Assembly: GCF_021030645.1 (NCBI RefSeq)
Contig: NZ_JACGCJ010000005.1
Coordinates: forward strand, 1 to 64,000
DNA length: 64,000 nt
Source: Agrilactobacillus fermenti
Lineage (GTDB): Bacteria > Bacillota > Bacilli > Lactobacillales > Lactobacillaceae
Reading direction: 5' to 3'
Under the pieces are notes generated by a model that saw nothing but the letters and a program-made list of their open reading frames with translations, made no database searches and was not told the DNA's origin. The first letter of the stretch is position 1; the number at the start of each line of letters is the position of its first letter. Made by a program: the position numbers and the translations under genes. This document shows, piece by piece, positions 1 through 8,045 of this stretch.

Positions 1-52
1 TTTTGTCGCTTATAGAATAACATTGGAAGGCACTTCGTGCCTACATAAAAGC

Positions 53-89
53 AAAAAATTCCTTGAGATCAGATCTCAAGGAATTTTTT
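53..89. terminator. Bidirectional intrinsic terminator
   Basis: Perfect 18-bp inverted repeat (AAAAAATTCCTTGAGATC and its complement around one base), with A and T runs at the two ends, so it can stop transcription from both sides. A smaller hairpin with a TTCG loop lies at 28-43. Otherwise I see no gene in 1-154. Confidence 0.8.
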
Positions 90-154
90 ACTTTAGGCTG
101 TATAAAAAGACTTATGTCCCAGCCTCACCTATCTGTTTTGCGAACAATTTTATC

Positions 155-272
155 TTAAACGTGTTCCAAAAGGCAGCACCCTCACCTAACAATGAATGGC
201 TCAAATGGAAAGCACACCATTTTTCGCAATTCTTGTTAGTGCTCAGGTACTGAGCGCCTTTTGTCTCACTCT
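155..272 (+). repeat. Hairpin repeat, copy A
   Basis: Begins TTAAACGTGTTCCAAAAGGC and ends GCGCCTTTTGTCTCACTCT. The outer arms CAAAAGGC/GCGCCTTTTG and the inner arms TAACAA (187-192)/TTGTTA (233-238) fold into one long hairpin. It shares scaffold and end sequences with copies at 24039-24153, 38605-38673 and 39380-39498. It overlaps the very end of the neighbouring membrane-protein gene. Confidence 0.7.
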
Positions 273-1651
273 CCTTGATGGTCACTGTCATCTTCTTTAA
301 GTTGAAGGGCACCTTCATCATGAAAGGGCTCATCGGCAACTTTGACTTGAAACCAATTGACGTAGGCATGTTCATATTCTAAAACTTTGAATTGAAAGCG
401 GCCAATGTCAATAATGCTGTTTTGGTCTAAGTTTTGATAATTATCAATAATATAGCCGGCAACGGTCGTCACGTCTGAGGTTTGAAATTCAGGGATGCGA
501 CTGTGGAAGTAACGTTCAAAGTCGTACAGAGTGGTTTTTCCACTGACTTTAAAGGCGCCGTCGTGTTGTTTGACAATATATTCGTCAGAGACATCGTCGA
601 TTTCATCTTTAACAGTGCCAAATAATTCTTCATAGATGTCTTTATCTGTGACGATGCCACTAGTGCCGCCATATTCATCAACAACCACAACGATCGGCGT
701 TTGTCGCTTGATCATTTGATTGAGAATGTCTTGAATTGGCATACTTTCAGGTACCGTAATGATCGAACGTAATAACCGACTAATGCCAATGTGACCGTCC
801 ACTTGGTCTTGGCGTACCAAATCATAGGCATAAACATAACCCAAGATGCGGTCCTTATCGTTATCAGCGACAACAGGAAAACGGCTATAACCCTGCTGCA
901 GGTAGTCCTTAATCACATCATCAACCGTATCGGTAATGTCCACGACGTACAAGCTCGTTCGATCCACCATGATATCTTTCGCAACTTTATCGTTCAAGTC
1001 AAAGGCCCGCTGCATGTAAAGATAATCATTTTGATCCATTTCACCACTGGTAACGGATAGTTGCGTTAAACGTAAAATCTCAGATTGGGAAAAAACTTCA
1101 TTTTCTTCGTCTGCTGGCTTGAAGCCGATCAGTTTAACAATATTCAAGGCTGATTTATTCAATAACCAAACAAAGGGATAAAATACCGTATGGAAAATTC
1201 TAAGTGGTGTTACAACAAGCATTAACACGCGAATTGGCATATCAATACTAATATTTTTTGGTACGATTTCGGTTAAGACCACTTCTAGATAAGTCAATAA
1301 AGCGACACCCAAAATAGCACCGACAAAATTCAAGCTACGGCCACTGAGCAGATGCGTCCAGCCGAAAAGCTCTACGAGTAGTGTACGCAAGGTATCTTCA
1401 CCGATCCAACCAAGGATGATTCCCGTCATACTGGTACCAACTTGAGTGGTTGATAAGTACTCATTTAGATTACGCACCATGTGTAATGCATTTTTTAATT
1501 TACGACCATTACCATTTTTATTCTTGATACGATCTTCAAGCTGACTGACACGCGTTTGTACCAGTGCAAACTCAGCTGCCACGAAAAAAGCAGCGATGAT
1601 AAAGGTGACTAGAATAATAATGATATTGTTGATTAGCTGGCCATCGTCCAC
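266..1651 (-). CDS. Hemolysin/CNNM family membrane protein (DUF21-CBS-CorC_HlyC)
   Basis: Membrane protein of the HlyC/CorC (CNNM) family, thought to take part in divalent cation (Mg2+/Co2+) transport. It has an N-terminal DUF21 domain with about four membrane segments (residues 5-185), two CBS motifs (about 205-330, including DRTSLYVVDITDT and the VVDEYGGTSGIVT signature) and a C-terminal CorC_HlyC domain (about 345-430). The longest frame opens at a TTG (1669). A GTG at 1651 is preceded by GGAAGTGAG at 7 nt and gives 461 aa, so I prefer it. It begins only 24 nt after the upstream CAP-domain gene, so the two are probably co-transcribed. Confidence 0.85.
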   Translation of the reverse strand: MDDGQLINNIIIILVTFIIAAFFVAAEFALVQTRVSQLEDRIKNKNGNGRKLKNALHMVRNLNEYLSTTQVGTSMTGIILGWIGEDTLRTLLVELFGWTHLLSGRSLNFVGAILGVALLTYLEVVLTEIVPKNISIDMPIRVLMLVVTPLRIFHTVFYPFVWLLNKSALNIVKLIGFKPADEENEVFSQSEILRLTQLSVTSGEMDQNDYLYMQRAFDLNDKVAKDIMVDRTSLYVVDITDTVDDVIKDYLQQGYSRFPVVADNDKDRILGYVYAYDLVRQDQVDGHIGISRLLRSIITVPESMPIQDILNQMIKRQTPIVVVVDEYGGTSGIVTDKDIYEELFGTVKDEIDDVSDEYIVKQHDGAFKVSGKTTLYDFERYFHSRIPEFQTSDVTTVAGYIIDNYQNLDQNSIIDIGRFQFKVLEYEHAYVNWFQVKVADEPFHDEGALQLKEDDSDHQGE

Positions 1652-1674
1652 AGTATGTCTCACTTCCAAGTTTA

Positions 1675-3231
1675 TTAATTGATGATGTTTACGTCAGCAG
1701 CCGAAAGCCACTGACCGCCACCTAAATTATACCAGTTGATGCCACCAACATTAACAACTTGTGTGTATTTCCAAGTAGAGGCATTCGCGAAGGTCCGACC
1801 AGTCGGTTGTTGGTCATAATAAGGTGAGCTGTAGCCAATGACTTGACTATTAGGTGCTGTATCAATGGCTAGCGTACCCTGCTTAGGGCTATTACTGATT
1901 TCAGTAAAGCGGCCATTGACCCATTCATTATTACCCAAGTCATAAAAGTATTGGCCGTTAATGAATGTTTTACCAAAATAGCGCCAACTTGTGCCATTCT
2001 TGACGTATTTATTAAGGCCACGATAGTAAATCGGTGCACTTAATAACTGGGTTTGACCATCCGGTGCTGACTTAATTGTAAGGGCGCCCGTTTCAGGAAC
2101 ATCAATTTGTTTGAGCGCTTTAGTACTTTTTTGAGGGGTCTGATCACGAATACTGAATAGCTTGACGGTATAGCTGTAACCCTCAGGATAATTTGCTAAA
2201 CCAGTAATCTTCACGGTATATTGATGATTCTTGACTAGTGCCAACCCATTAGGTGTAAATGTATAAATCGATGCATAATTTCCATATTGACTTGAGCTAG
2301 CATCCATCACATCAGAGGCTGTCACAGACTTATTGGCGGTATCATCTTGGATCGTAATGGTTGGGGTCCCTGAGGTCTGTTGGGCATCGGCAAAATAGAT
2401 CGACCAAGGAATTTGCTTACTATGGGCAGTGTCCTGCTCACTTTGTAGTTCTTCAATTGGGAATACACCGGCACTTGGATAAGTCACGACATCTTTTTCA
2501 GCTCGATTCGTTAGTTGCCCAGGATCAGCCACAAGCATATCCATATATTTCCAGTCATTTTGTCCATAAGCAGCACCAATACCAATAGTTTGTAAATAAG
2601 GTGATAAGACCCAAGCCCGGTGACCAGTATCATTGCCATCAATGTTGTTGTTATCCGCAATCAATCCCGTGATCGCGTCGCCAGCCGTCTCCTCACCAGC
2701 ACGGAAGTATAGATTACTGATGTTTGTAATATATTGCGCTTTTTGCCAAGTCTTAGTGGGTATAAAAGCCGGTTTGAGTGAATTAGCTAAACTGTGTTGG
2801 GATAGCATTGGGTTGGCACTGATACCAGCCATAACACTTGCCCCTAATTGAGCAGAGGCGTTGTCCCCATTTGTTGCTGTGACCTTTGGCAGACCCACGA
2901 GTTCCCGATAATAATTGATCCACTGGGTTGATGATTGGACATAATTACTTTTGATCGTCCCCACTCGAAAAGGATAGTTATATAAGTTTGTCGGTGAACC
3001 ATAAATCGTTTCCGTACTATATGGGGTTTGATCAAGTTGCTGATATTGTTCCCGTAGTGTATTGATTTTTTGTTGTTCCGCTGTTGTGTAGTTACTAGCT
3101 GGTTCAGCTGGTTGTGTAGTGCTATCAGCCGGACTGTCAGTCGCCGCATTTACTGGTACAGTGGCACTTAAAGTTATTCCAAGCATGCTTAAAATCGCAA
3201 TCGAATATAGATAAGGTTTATGTACTGACAT
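1675..3231 (-). CDS. Secreted CAP-domain protein with C-terminal SLAP-type wall repeats
   Basis: Exported surface protein, 518 aa. A signal peptide (basic MSVHKPYLY, hydrophobic stretch, cleavage near VNAA) is followed by a S/T/P-rich linker and a CAP/SCP-like domain (about 95-260, with GEETAGDAITG and GHRAWVLSPYLQTIGIG). The C-terminal 130 residues hold two SLAP-like repeats (TLAIDTAPNSQVIGYSSPYY; WYNLGGGQWLSAADV) that attach non-covalently to the lactobacillar wall. There is no LPXTG. AGGA precedes the ATG. The CAP activity (protease, lipid binding or structural) cannot be told from sequence. Related proteins are annotated as SEC10/PgrA-like or CAP-domain proteins. Confidence 0.75.
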   Translation of the reverse strand: MSVHKPYLYSIAILSMLGITLSATVPVNAATDSPADSTTQPAEPASNYTTAEQQKINTLREQYQQLDQTPYSTETIYGSPTNLYNYPFRVGTIKSNYVQSSTQWINYYRELVGLPKVTATNGDNASAQLGASVMAGISANPMLSQHSLANSLKPAFIPTKTWQKAQYITNISNLYFRAGEETAGDAITGLIADNNNIDGNDTGHRAWVLSPYLQTIGIGAAYGQNDWKYMDMLVADPGQLTNRAEKDVVTYPSAGVFPIEELQSEQDTAHSKQIPWSIYFADAQQTSGTPTITIQDDTANKSVTASDVMDASSSQYGNYASIYTFTPNGLALVKNHQYTVKITGLANYPEGYSYTVKLFSIRDQTPQKSTKALKQIDVPETGALTIKSAPDGQTQLLSAPIYYRGLNKYVKNGTSWRYFGKTFINGQYFYDLGNNEWVNGRFTEISNSPKQGTLAIDTAPNSQVIGYSSPYYDQQPTGRTFANASTWKYTQVVNVGGINWYNLGGGQWLSAADVNIIN

Positions 3232-3324
3232 TTTCCTGCACTCCCTTTTAAAAGCATTAACTAGTTTAATTATAACGAAGTTTGGTGATAAAAAGTATTA
3301 TTTAAGTAGGTAATCAGGTAATAG

Positions 3325-3426
3325 TTGATAGAAAAAAGAATTATTGTTTATAATACAATAAAATTTATTATTTAGCCATGAGATTTGAGGTTCACGCTTG
3401 AAGCACGTTATAACGCCGATTATAAT
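3325..3426 (+). promoter_or_regulatory. Two tandem promoters for the MerR-like gene
   Basis: Promoter 1: TTGATA (3325-3330), 18 nt, TATAAT (3349-3354). Promoter 2: TTGAAG (3398-3403), 17 nt, TATAAT (3421-3426). Promoter 2 initiates downstream of the longest-frame ATG at 3385, which supports 3460 as the real start. Confidence 0.6.
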
Positions 3427-3459
3427 GGCAGTATAACGGTAATCCTAGGAGGAAATCAG

Positions 3460-4191
3460 ATGTCTCAAGATTTAGATTTTGAGGAGTACAAGACGCCCGG
3501 ACAGGCTGCAAAAATAATTGGTGTTAGTGTCCCAACATTACGCAAATATTCACTTTTGATTGAAAACGCAACTAAGGCGACTTATTTTGAACGCAACCAA
3601 CAAAATATGCGCTTATATCGTGAGACCGATATTAAACAATTAAAACAATTGATCAAATTAAGCAAACATCCAGATTTAACTTTAAAAGATGCAGTCAATC
3701 AACTTTATGCAATTTCTTCGACTGATAAACCCGGTAAAGCTGCTGAAAAAGCGGCAGTTATTACCAAGAAGACTGAGCAAACAGAAGCAGCACCAATTGC
3801 CCAGTTTGTACATATGATGCAAAGCATGCAAGAGACGATCACGACTCAAAAGGCGTCGATCGAGGCACTGCAAAAGCAGCTCGAAACGATTCAAGCGCAA
3901 AATGCGGAAATTCTAAAACAGCTGCCTGTTGGTCAAGATGCGTATGACTATGAGACACCACTTGCTTCAAGTTATAAGCAGCACGACCCACAAAAAGTGA
4001 AAATTGACAATTCAAATACATCTGTTTCTAATCAGACAGCCGGAAACAGTGAATGGCAGGCTGATCCATTGCAGGCAGCCGAAAAAGCAGATGAGGCGAT
4101 CGAACAGCAGCCAAAACAGCCGCGAACCTTAGCTGATATGCAATTACCTGCCGAGAAAAAACGGCATTGGTGGCAACGATTGCTAAATTAG
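3460..4191 (+). CDS. MerR-type HTH protein with coiled coil and amphipathic C-terminus
   Basis: 243 aa starting at an ATG 6 nt after AGGAGG; the frame is open upstream to 3385, but no binding site supports that. Residues 10-85 form a MerR-like winged helix (YKTPGQAAKIIGVSVPTLRKY). Residues about 130-175 look like a coiled coil, followed by a Q-rich linker and a basic aromatic tail (KKRHWWQRLLN) that could bind membrane. This layout resembles RacA-like DNA-to-membrane adaptors more than a metabolite-sensing MerR regulator, which is an inference. The next gene follows after 97 nt on the same strand. Confidence 0.6.
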   Translation: MSQDLDFEEYKTPGQAAKIIGVSVPTLRKYSLLIENATKATYFERNQQNMRLYRETDIKQLKQLIKLSKHPDLTLKDAVNQLYAISSTDKPGKAAEKAAVITKKTEQTEAAPIAQFVHMMQSMQETITTQKASIEALQKQLETIQAQNAEILKQLPVGQDAYDYETPLASSYKQHDPQKVKIDNSNTSVSNQTAGNSEWQADPLQAAEKADEAIEQQPKQPRTLADMQLPAEKKRHWWQRLLN

Positions 4192-4288
4192 AAAGTTTTT
4201 CTTACTAAAATGAAAAACATATATCTTAAAAGTTTGTTAAAATTAACCTAGCGCAAACTTAAGAATGAATTCATGGGAGACGACAGCT

Positions 4289-6016
4289 ATGGCACTTTTC
4301 GGGAATACAAACAGCAATCAACCGCAACAAGATGGTCGTGGATCACAGAATAAACGTAATGTAGCACCGCTACAGCCAAATCAGCCGGCAACACAAAATT
4401 ATAATCAAACCAATCAACAATCAACAAATACAGCAACCAAATCTGGTGGTTTATTTGGCAGTCGCCAGTTTGATGCATCAACGACCAATGCGCCACAGAC
4501 ATCGGCTAATTCAACGCAAATGAATCGTTACCCTAATTATTATGAAGATGCCGATTCAGAAAGGCCGAGGGTAGCTTTACCACAGCAAACACCACGCGTG
4601 GATAATAACGCCCAAGCTTACGATACTACGGCATCTAACTTGAATGAATCACCAAATATGGCTCAGTCGCGGTCGATGCCAGCAGCAACGCAAAATTCAG
4701 ATGCAGCAGTGAAACCAAGCGCAAATACAGTAACCAACGATAACCGCACACCAATTGAAACAGCGGCTGAGACACAGTCAATCGGTAATTATAGTGACGG
4801 TCAAGCGCGCTCACCGTGGAAACAAACACAACGTAATTTGGTTGATCTACAAGGACAGGAGAGCCGCTTAAAGGACCAATTGAAACAGGAGCTATTAGAT
4901 CAACGCAGTTTCTTGAAGCACGACTTGCGTCAACAAGGTTTAACAGTGATCAATAGTCCAGCAAATACAGGGGACCCGGCACAAAAGATTCAATCACAGA
5001 TCGATGAAGTTAATGATGGCTTGATCAAATGGTTTGGAACCAAAAAAATTGCCAACCATGTCTTCTTTAATAAGCGGCGTTCCTATTTCTTGCTAGATGA
5101 TAGTTTGAATTTAAACACGGATACGATTCAAAAAGGCGTTTTGATGCAATTGCGCAAATTATTCGATGATATGCAGATGCCACTGGGGCATATCTCAACC
5201 GACTATAATGACCAATTGAGCAGTGTCGTCAAGCAATTGAACACCCAGGGATTAATGACGCGCAGCACCAAAGTAATCAACAAATATCAAGATCTGCAAG
5301 AATTTAACCGAAATTTAGCAAAACAGGCAAAAGTGGACGTTCCAATGACCGCAAATATGAGTACGGTGCATGATCCAGAAAATAATGCAGATAAGGTCTA
5401 CGATCAAGATCAACAATTATTGATGGCCATTTATTATCAAAATGACCACCAGATTCATGTGATCGAGCATTTTCGTGATAATACCGTTATTAGTCGGGAT
5501 ATTTTTGATGCTAATGGGGCCATTTCCGCAACGCAATATTTTGATCAAGTCAATAGCAAGCGCGTCATTCGTGAAAACTTCTATCGAACAGATGGCTCGT
5601 TAGTTTTGATCAAGAGTTATCAAGATAATGAACCTTATATTCAGCTGCTGAGTCGTTCGAATGTTCTAGTTTCAGTATTTAATTCTGAACTTGAGCTGAC
5701 TTTATGGTGGTTAACGAACAAAGTATTCAATGGCAATACCACCATTCTGATTTCAGTAGATTCACCGCTGTATCAGCCTTTATTGGCTTTGAAAAATTTA
5801 ACGGTAGAAGTTATACCTGTACTTTCCAACTACGAAGAACACACAGAGATCGTGGATCAATTAATGAATGTTCAAACGCCTGTAGATAGTATTTTGACAA
5901 CTCAAAATGAAGCTAAAGCTTATATCGAGAAAAATACCCAACATGATGTGGATATTTCGGTATTACCTAAGGTTGATGAAGATACTAATGTCACTAGTGG
6001 GCAAACGCGTTTTTAG
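4289..6016 (+). CDS. Q/N/T-rich protein with glycosyltransferase-accessory-like region
   Basis: Start chosen at MALFGNT (4289), preceded by GGGAGACG; 575 aa. Residues 1-190 are low-complexity (Q, N, T, S) and probably disordered. Residues about 195-340 are helical. Residues about 345-560 contain repeated short strands (IYYQNDHQIHVIEHFRD, SRDIFDANGAIS, ENFYRTDGSLVLIKSY) that resemble the extended beta-sheet accessory domain of GtfA/TarM-type glycosyltransferases. No catalytic GT4 motif (such as EX7E) is visible, so it is probably not an active transferase by itself. Function unknown; the link to GtfA-like proteins rests on pattern recognition only. Confidence 0.5.
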   Translation: MALFGNTNSNQPQQDGRGSQNKRNVAPLQPNQPATQNYNQTNQQSTNTATKSGGLFGSRQFDASTTNAPQTSANSTQMNRYPNYYEDADSERPRVALPQQTPRVDNNAQAYDTTASNLNESPNMAQSRSMPAATQNSDAAVKPSANTVTNDNRTPIETAAETQSIGNYSDGQARSPWKQTQRNLVDLQGQESRLKDQLKQELLDQRSFLKHDLRQQGLTVINSPANTGDPAQKIQSQIDEVNDGLIKWFGTKKIANHVFFNKRRSYFLLDDSLNLNTDTIQKGVLMQLRKLFDDMQMPLGHISTDYNDQLSSVVKQLNTQGLMTRSTKVINKYQDLQEFNRNLAKQAKVDVPMTANMSTVHDPENNADKVYDQDQQLLMAIYYQNDHQIHVIEHFRDNTVISRDIFDANGAISATQYFDQVNSKRVIRENFYRTDGSLVLIKSYQDNEPYIQLLSRSNVLVSVFNSELELTLWWLTNKVFNGNTTILISVDSPLYQPLLALKNLTVEVIPVLSNYEEHTEIVDQLMNVQTPVDSILTTQNEAKAYIEKNTQHDVDISVLPKVDEDTNVTSGQTRF

Positions 6017-6060
6017 ATTTATTGCTGCTTGGTAGTCGGACGCAATGTTGGAAGGATGGT

Positions 6061-6852
6061 ATGCCAATGCCTAAATTAACGATTGCAATTGCGCAAATGG
6101 CGATTGCTTTTGGTCAGCCTGCGTATAATCGGGCAAAAGTCAAAAAGTTTGTGACACAAGCTGCAAAACAGCAGGCAGACATTGTGGTGTTCCCAGAACT
6201 CTGGGATACAGGATATGATTTGATACGTTTTAATGAGATTGCTGATTTGGAAGGGACAACCGCACAGCAATTGTTGGCTCAGTTAGCACAACAGTACCAT
6301 ATCTATATTCTTGGCGGATCGGTAGCTGTTGCCCATGATGGTCGGTTTTATAACACGACCTATGTTTTTGATGACCAAGGGCAGCTGTTAAGTACTTATC
6401 GAAAAGTACATTTATTTGGTTTAATGCACGAAGACCAGTACTTACAAGCGGGCAACCAAATGAGTCATTTTACAGTCAAGACGGTACCGGCTACCAATGT
6501 GATTTGTTATGATATTCGTTTTCCTGAATGGTTACGCAAATTAAGTGCAGCTGGCAGCAAATTGATTTTCGTACCAGCTGAGTGGCCTGAACAACGCACC
6601 CAGCAGTGGTTACAGTTGTTGGCTGCCCGAGCCATCGAAAACCAAAGTTTTGTCGTTGGTGTGAATCGTGTCGGCGATGATCCCGACAATCATTTTGCCG
6701 GGCATTCAGTAATTTATGATCCATTAGGTAATGTACTTTCTGAACTTGATGACACTGAAGCTCTAAAGACCGTAACGATTGATTTAAACCAAATTACTCG
6801 TATTCGGGGCGAAATCCCAGTATTTGCGGATAGACGACCAGACTTATATTAA
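6061..6852 (+). CDS. Carbon-nitrogen (nitrilase superfamily) hydrolase
   Basis: 263 aa with the complete nitrilase-fold triad: Glu in VVFPELWDTGYDL, Lys in YRKVHLFGLMHE and Cys in NVICYDIRFPEW. Such branch members hydrolyse amides of small carboxylic acids (omega-amidase type). The substrate cannot be fixed from sequence. Start at ATG 6061, 5 nt after GGAAGG; a second ATG follows at 6067. It ends with a terminator hairpin. Confidence 0.85.
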   Translation: MPMPKLTIAIAQMAIAFGQPAYNRAKVKKFVTQAAKQQADIVVFPELWDTGYDLIRFNEIADLEGTTAQQLLAQLAQQYHIYILGGSVAVAHDGRFYNTTYVFDDQGQLLSTYRKVHLFGLMHEDQYLQAGNQMSHFTVKTVPATNVICYDIRFPEWLRKLSAAGSKLIFVPAEWPEQRTQQWLQLLAARAIENQSFVVGVNRVGDDPDNHFAGHSVIYDPLGNVLSELDDTEALKTVTIDLNQITRIRGEIPVFADRRPDLY

Positions 6853-6864
6853 ACTAGCTTAAGT

Positions 6865-6907
6865 AAAGCACGGCGCAAGTAGTACCATTTGTTGCCGGGC
6901 TTTTTTT
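6865..6907 (+). terminator. Intrinsic terminator after the nitrilase-family gene
   Basis: Imperfect stem AGCACGGCGCAA / TTGTTGCCGGGCT followed by seven T. Confidence 0.7.
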
Positions 6908-7066
6908 AATACATCAGCCTTGTTGGTGTTCAGTGACTGGGACAGCCTTTGCTATGCTGAAAAGGTGTGCCGAGCATCAATTTTCTCATATTTAAATTTT
7001 CAAATATGTTTAAAAATAAAAACAAATTAGAAGAAAAGTCGAAATTATATTAAAAAGGAAAAAGGC

Positions 7067-7147
7067 ATGGTACCATTAGTGAAAGCGCTAAGTTATAGTG
7101 CAAGAAAGATGGTGATGGCTAGCTTAAAGCTTGCAGTACCCGAATAA
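7067..7147 (+). CDS. Candidate 26-aa small protein
   Basis: ATG to TAA frame of 26 codons in a 372-nt gap (6853-7224) otherwise holding only a terminator and AT-rich DNA. Purine-rich AAAAAGGAAAAAGG lies just upstream. The peptide starts MVPLVKALSYSARK and ends KLAVPE; its middle could form a cationic amphipathic helix. No homologue is known to me and expression is unproven. Confidence 0.25.
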   Translation: MVPLVKALSYSARKMVMASLKLAVPE

Positions 7148-7224
7148 ACTGAATATTATTAGGCAGAAATAATTTTTTGTTTTGTGGTTTAATAATATTA
7201 TGACTTTGCTTAGAGGAGGGCACT

Positions 7225-7947
7225 GTGGCTGACTTAGTTTATCAACGTGTGATCAATAAGTTACAGAAAAGTATTGATGCTAATGAATACGCTGATTTGA
7301 AATTACCGAATGAACGTATTCTGGCAGAAGAATTCAACGTAAGTCGAAGTAGTATCAAAAAGGCAATGAACGTTTTAATTCAACGTGGGGTGGTTTTTCA
7401 AAAACAAGGATCGGGCACATTTGTGAATCCGCTATACTTAAAGAATCGGCCATTGTTTAATTTTTCTGGCGATAACGTCGGTGTGACTGATACTTTTCAA
7501 AAAGATGGCGAGCGCCCAGATATTCGAGTGTTGGATTTGAATGTGGTCAAAGCGACTGAAGAAGTACAACAGGCACTATTTTTAGAACCAGGCGAATTTG
7601 TTTACGAGATCAAGCGTTTGCGGTCTTTTGGCACCCAGCCGTTCATGATTGAAGATGGTTTTGTTCCAGTGAAACTCGTCCCAGACTTGACGGAAGATAT
7701 TGTCTCAGGGTCGCTGTACAATTACTTGCAAGAATCACGCAATATTGCAGTGACACGTTCATTTTTGACAATTTCGGCGGATGTTTCTACGGCTCAAGAT
7801 CAAAAACTTTTGCAATTAAAACCCAATGAACCAGTGGGTACGATGGAGGGCATTTTCTTCATGGATCGGGGCACACCAATTGAATTTTCACACATGCGAC
7901 TGCACTACAAATTCATGCGGTACAACACTTTTACCGTGCTTAACTAG
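7225..7947 (+). CDS. GntR/HutC-family transcriptional regulator (UTRA domain)
   Basis: 240 aa, GTG start 4 nt after GAGGAGGG. The N-terminal GntR winged helix (residues 5-70, LPNERILAEEFNVSRSSIKKAMNVL) is followed by a UTRA ligand-binding domain (about 90-235), which typically senses sugar phosphates. It lies 98 nt upstream of the phosphoketolase gene. The palindrome in that gap suggests it controls xpkA and perhaps itself by read-through. The effector is unknown; a pentose or hexose phosphate would fit. Confidence 0.85.
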   Translation: MADLVYQRVINKLQKSIDANEYADLKLPNERILAEEFNVSRSSIKKAMNVLIQRGVVFQKQGSGTFVNPLYLKNRPLFNFSGDNVGVTDTFQKDGERPDIRVLDLNVVKATEEVQQALFLEPGEFVYEIKRLRSFGTQPFMIEDGFVPVKLVPDLTEDIVSGSLYNYLQESRNIAVTRSFLTISADVSTAQDQKLLQLKPNEPVGTMEGIFFMDRGTPIEFSHMRLHYKFMRYNTFTVLN

Positions 7948-7948
7948 A

Positions 7949-7964
7949 AAAGGTACGTACCTTT
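7949..7964. promoter_or_regulatory. Palindromic operator candidate upstream of xpkA
   Basis: Perfect 16-bp palindrome AAAGGTACGTACCTTT, centred about 20 bp upstream of the -35 box of xpkA, directly after the GntR gene. Likely the GntR-type binding site. Confidence 0.6.
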
Positions 7965-7975
7965 AAATTAAATGG

Positions 7976-8004
7976 TTGACATTCTCTTTTTTTTTCGATA
8001 CACT
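7976..8004 (+). promoter_or_regulatory. xpkA promoter
   Basis: TTGACA (7976-7981), 17-nt T-rich spacer, TACACT (7999-8004); transcript start about 8011, leading to AGGAGG before the ATG. Confidence 0.65.
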
Positions 8005-8045
8005 ATGTTTGAAATTTGTAAGTGATTTGTTAGGAGGATACCTAG

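Noticed and set aside
23-253. 76-codon frame over the first hairpin repeat
   Set aside because: Runs through a terminator and repeat copy A and has no protein-like composition.
3385-3459. Longer N-terminus of the MerR-like protein from ATG 3385
   Set aside because: It contains the second promoter and no ribosome site. ATG 3460 has a strong AGGAGG.
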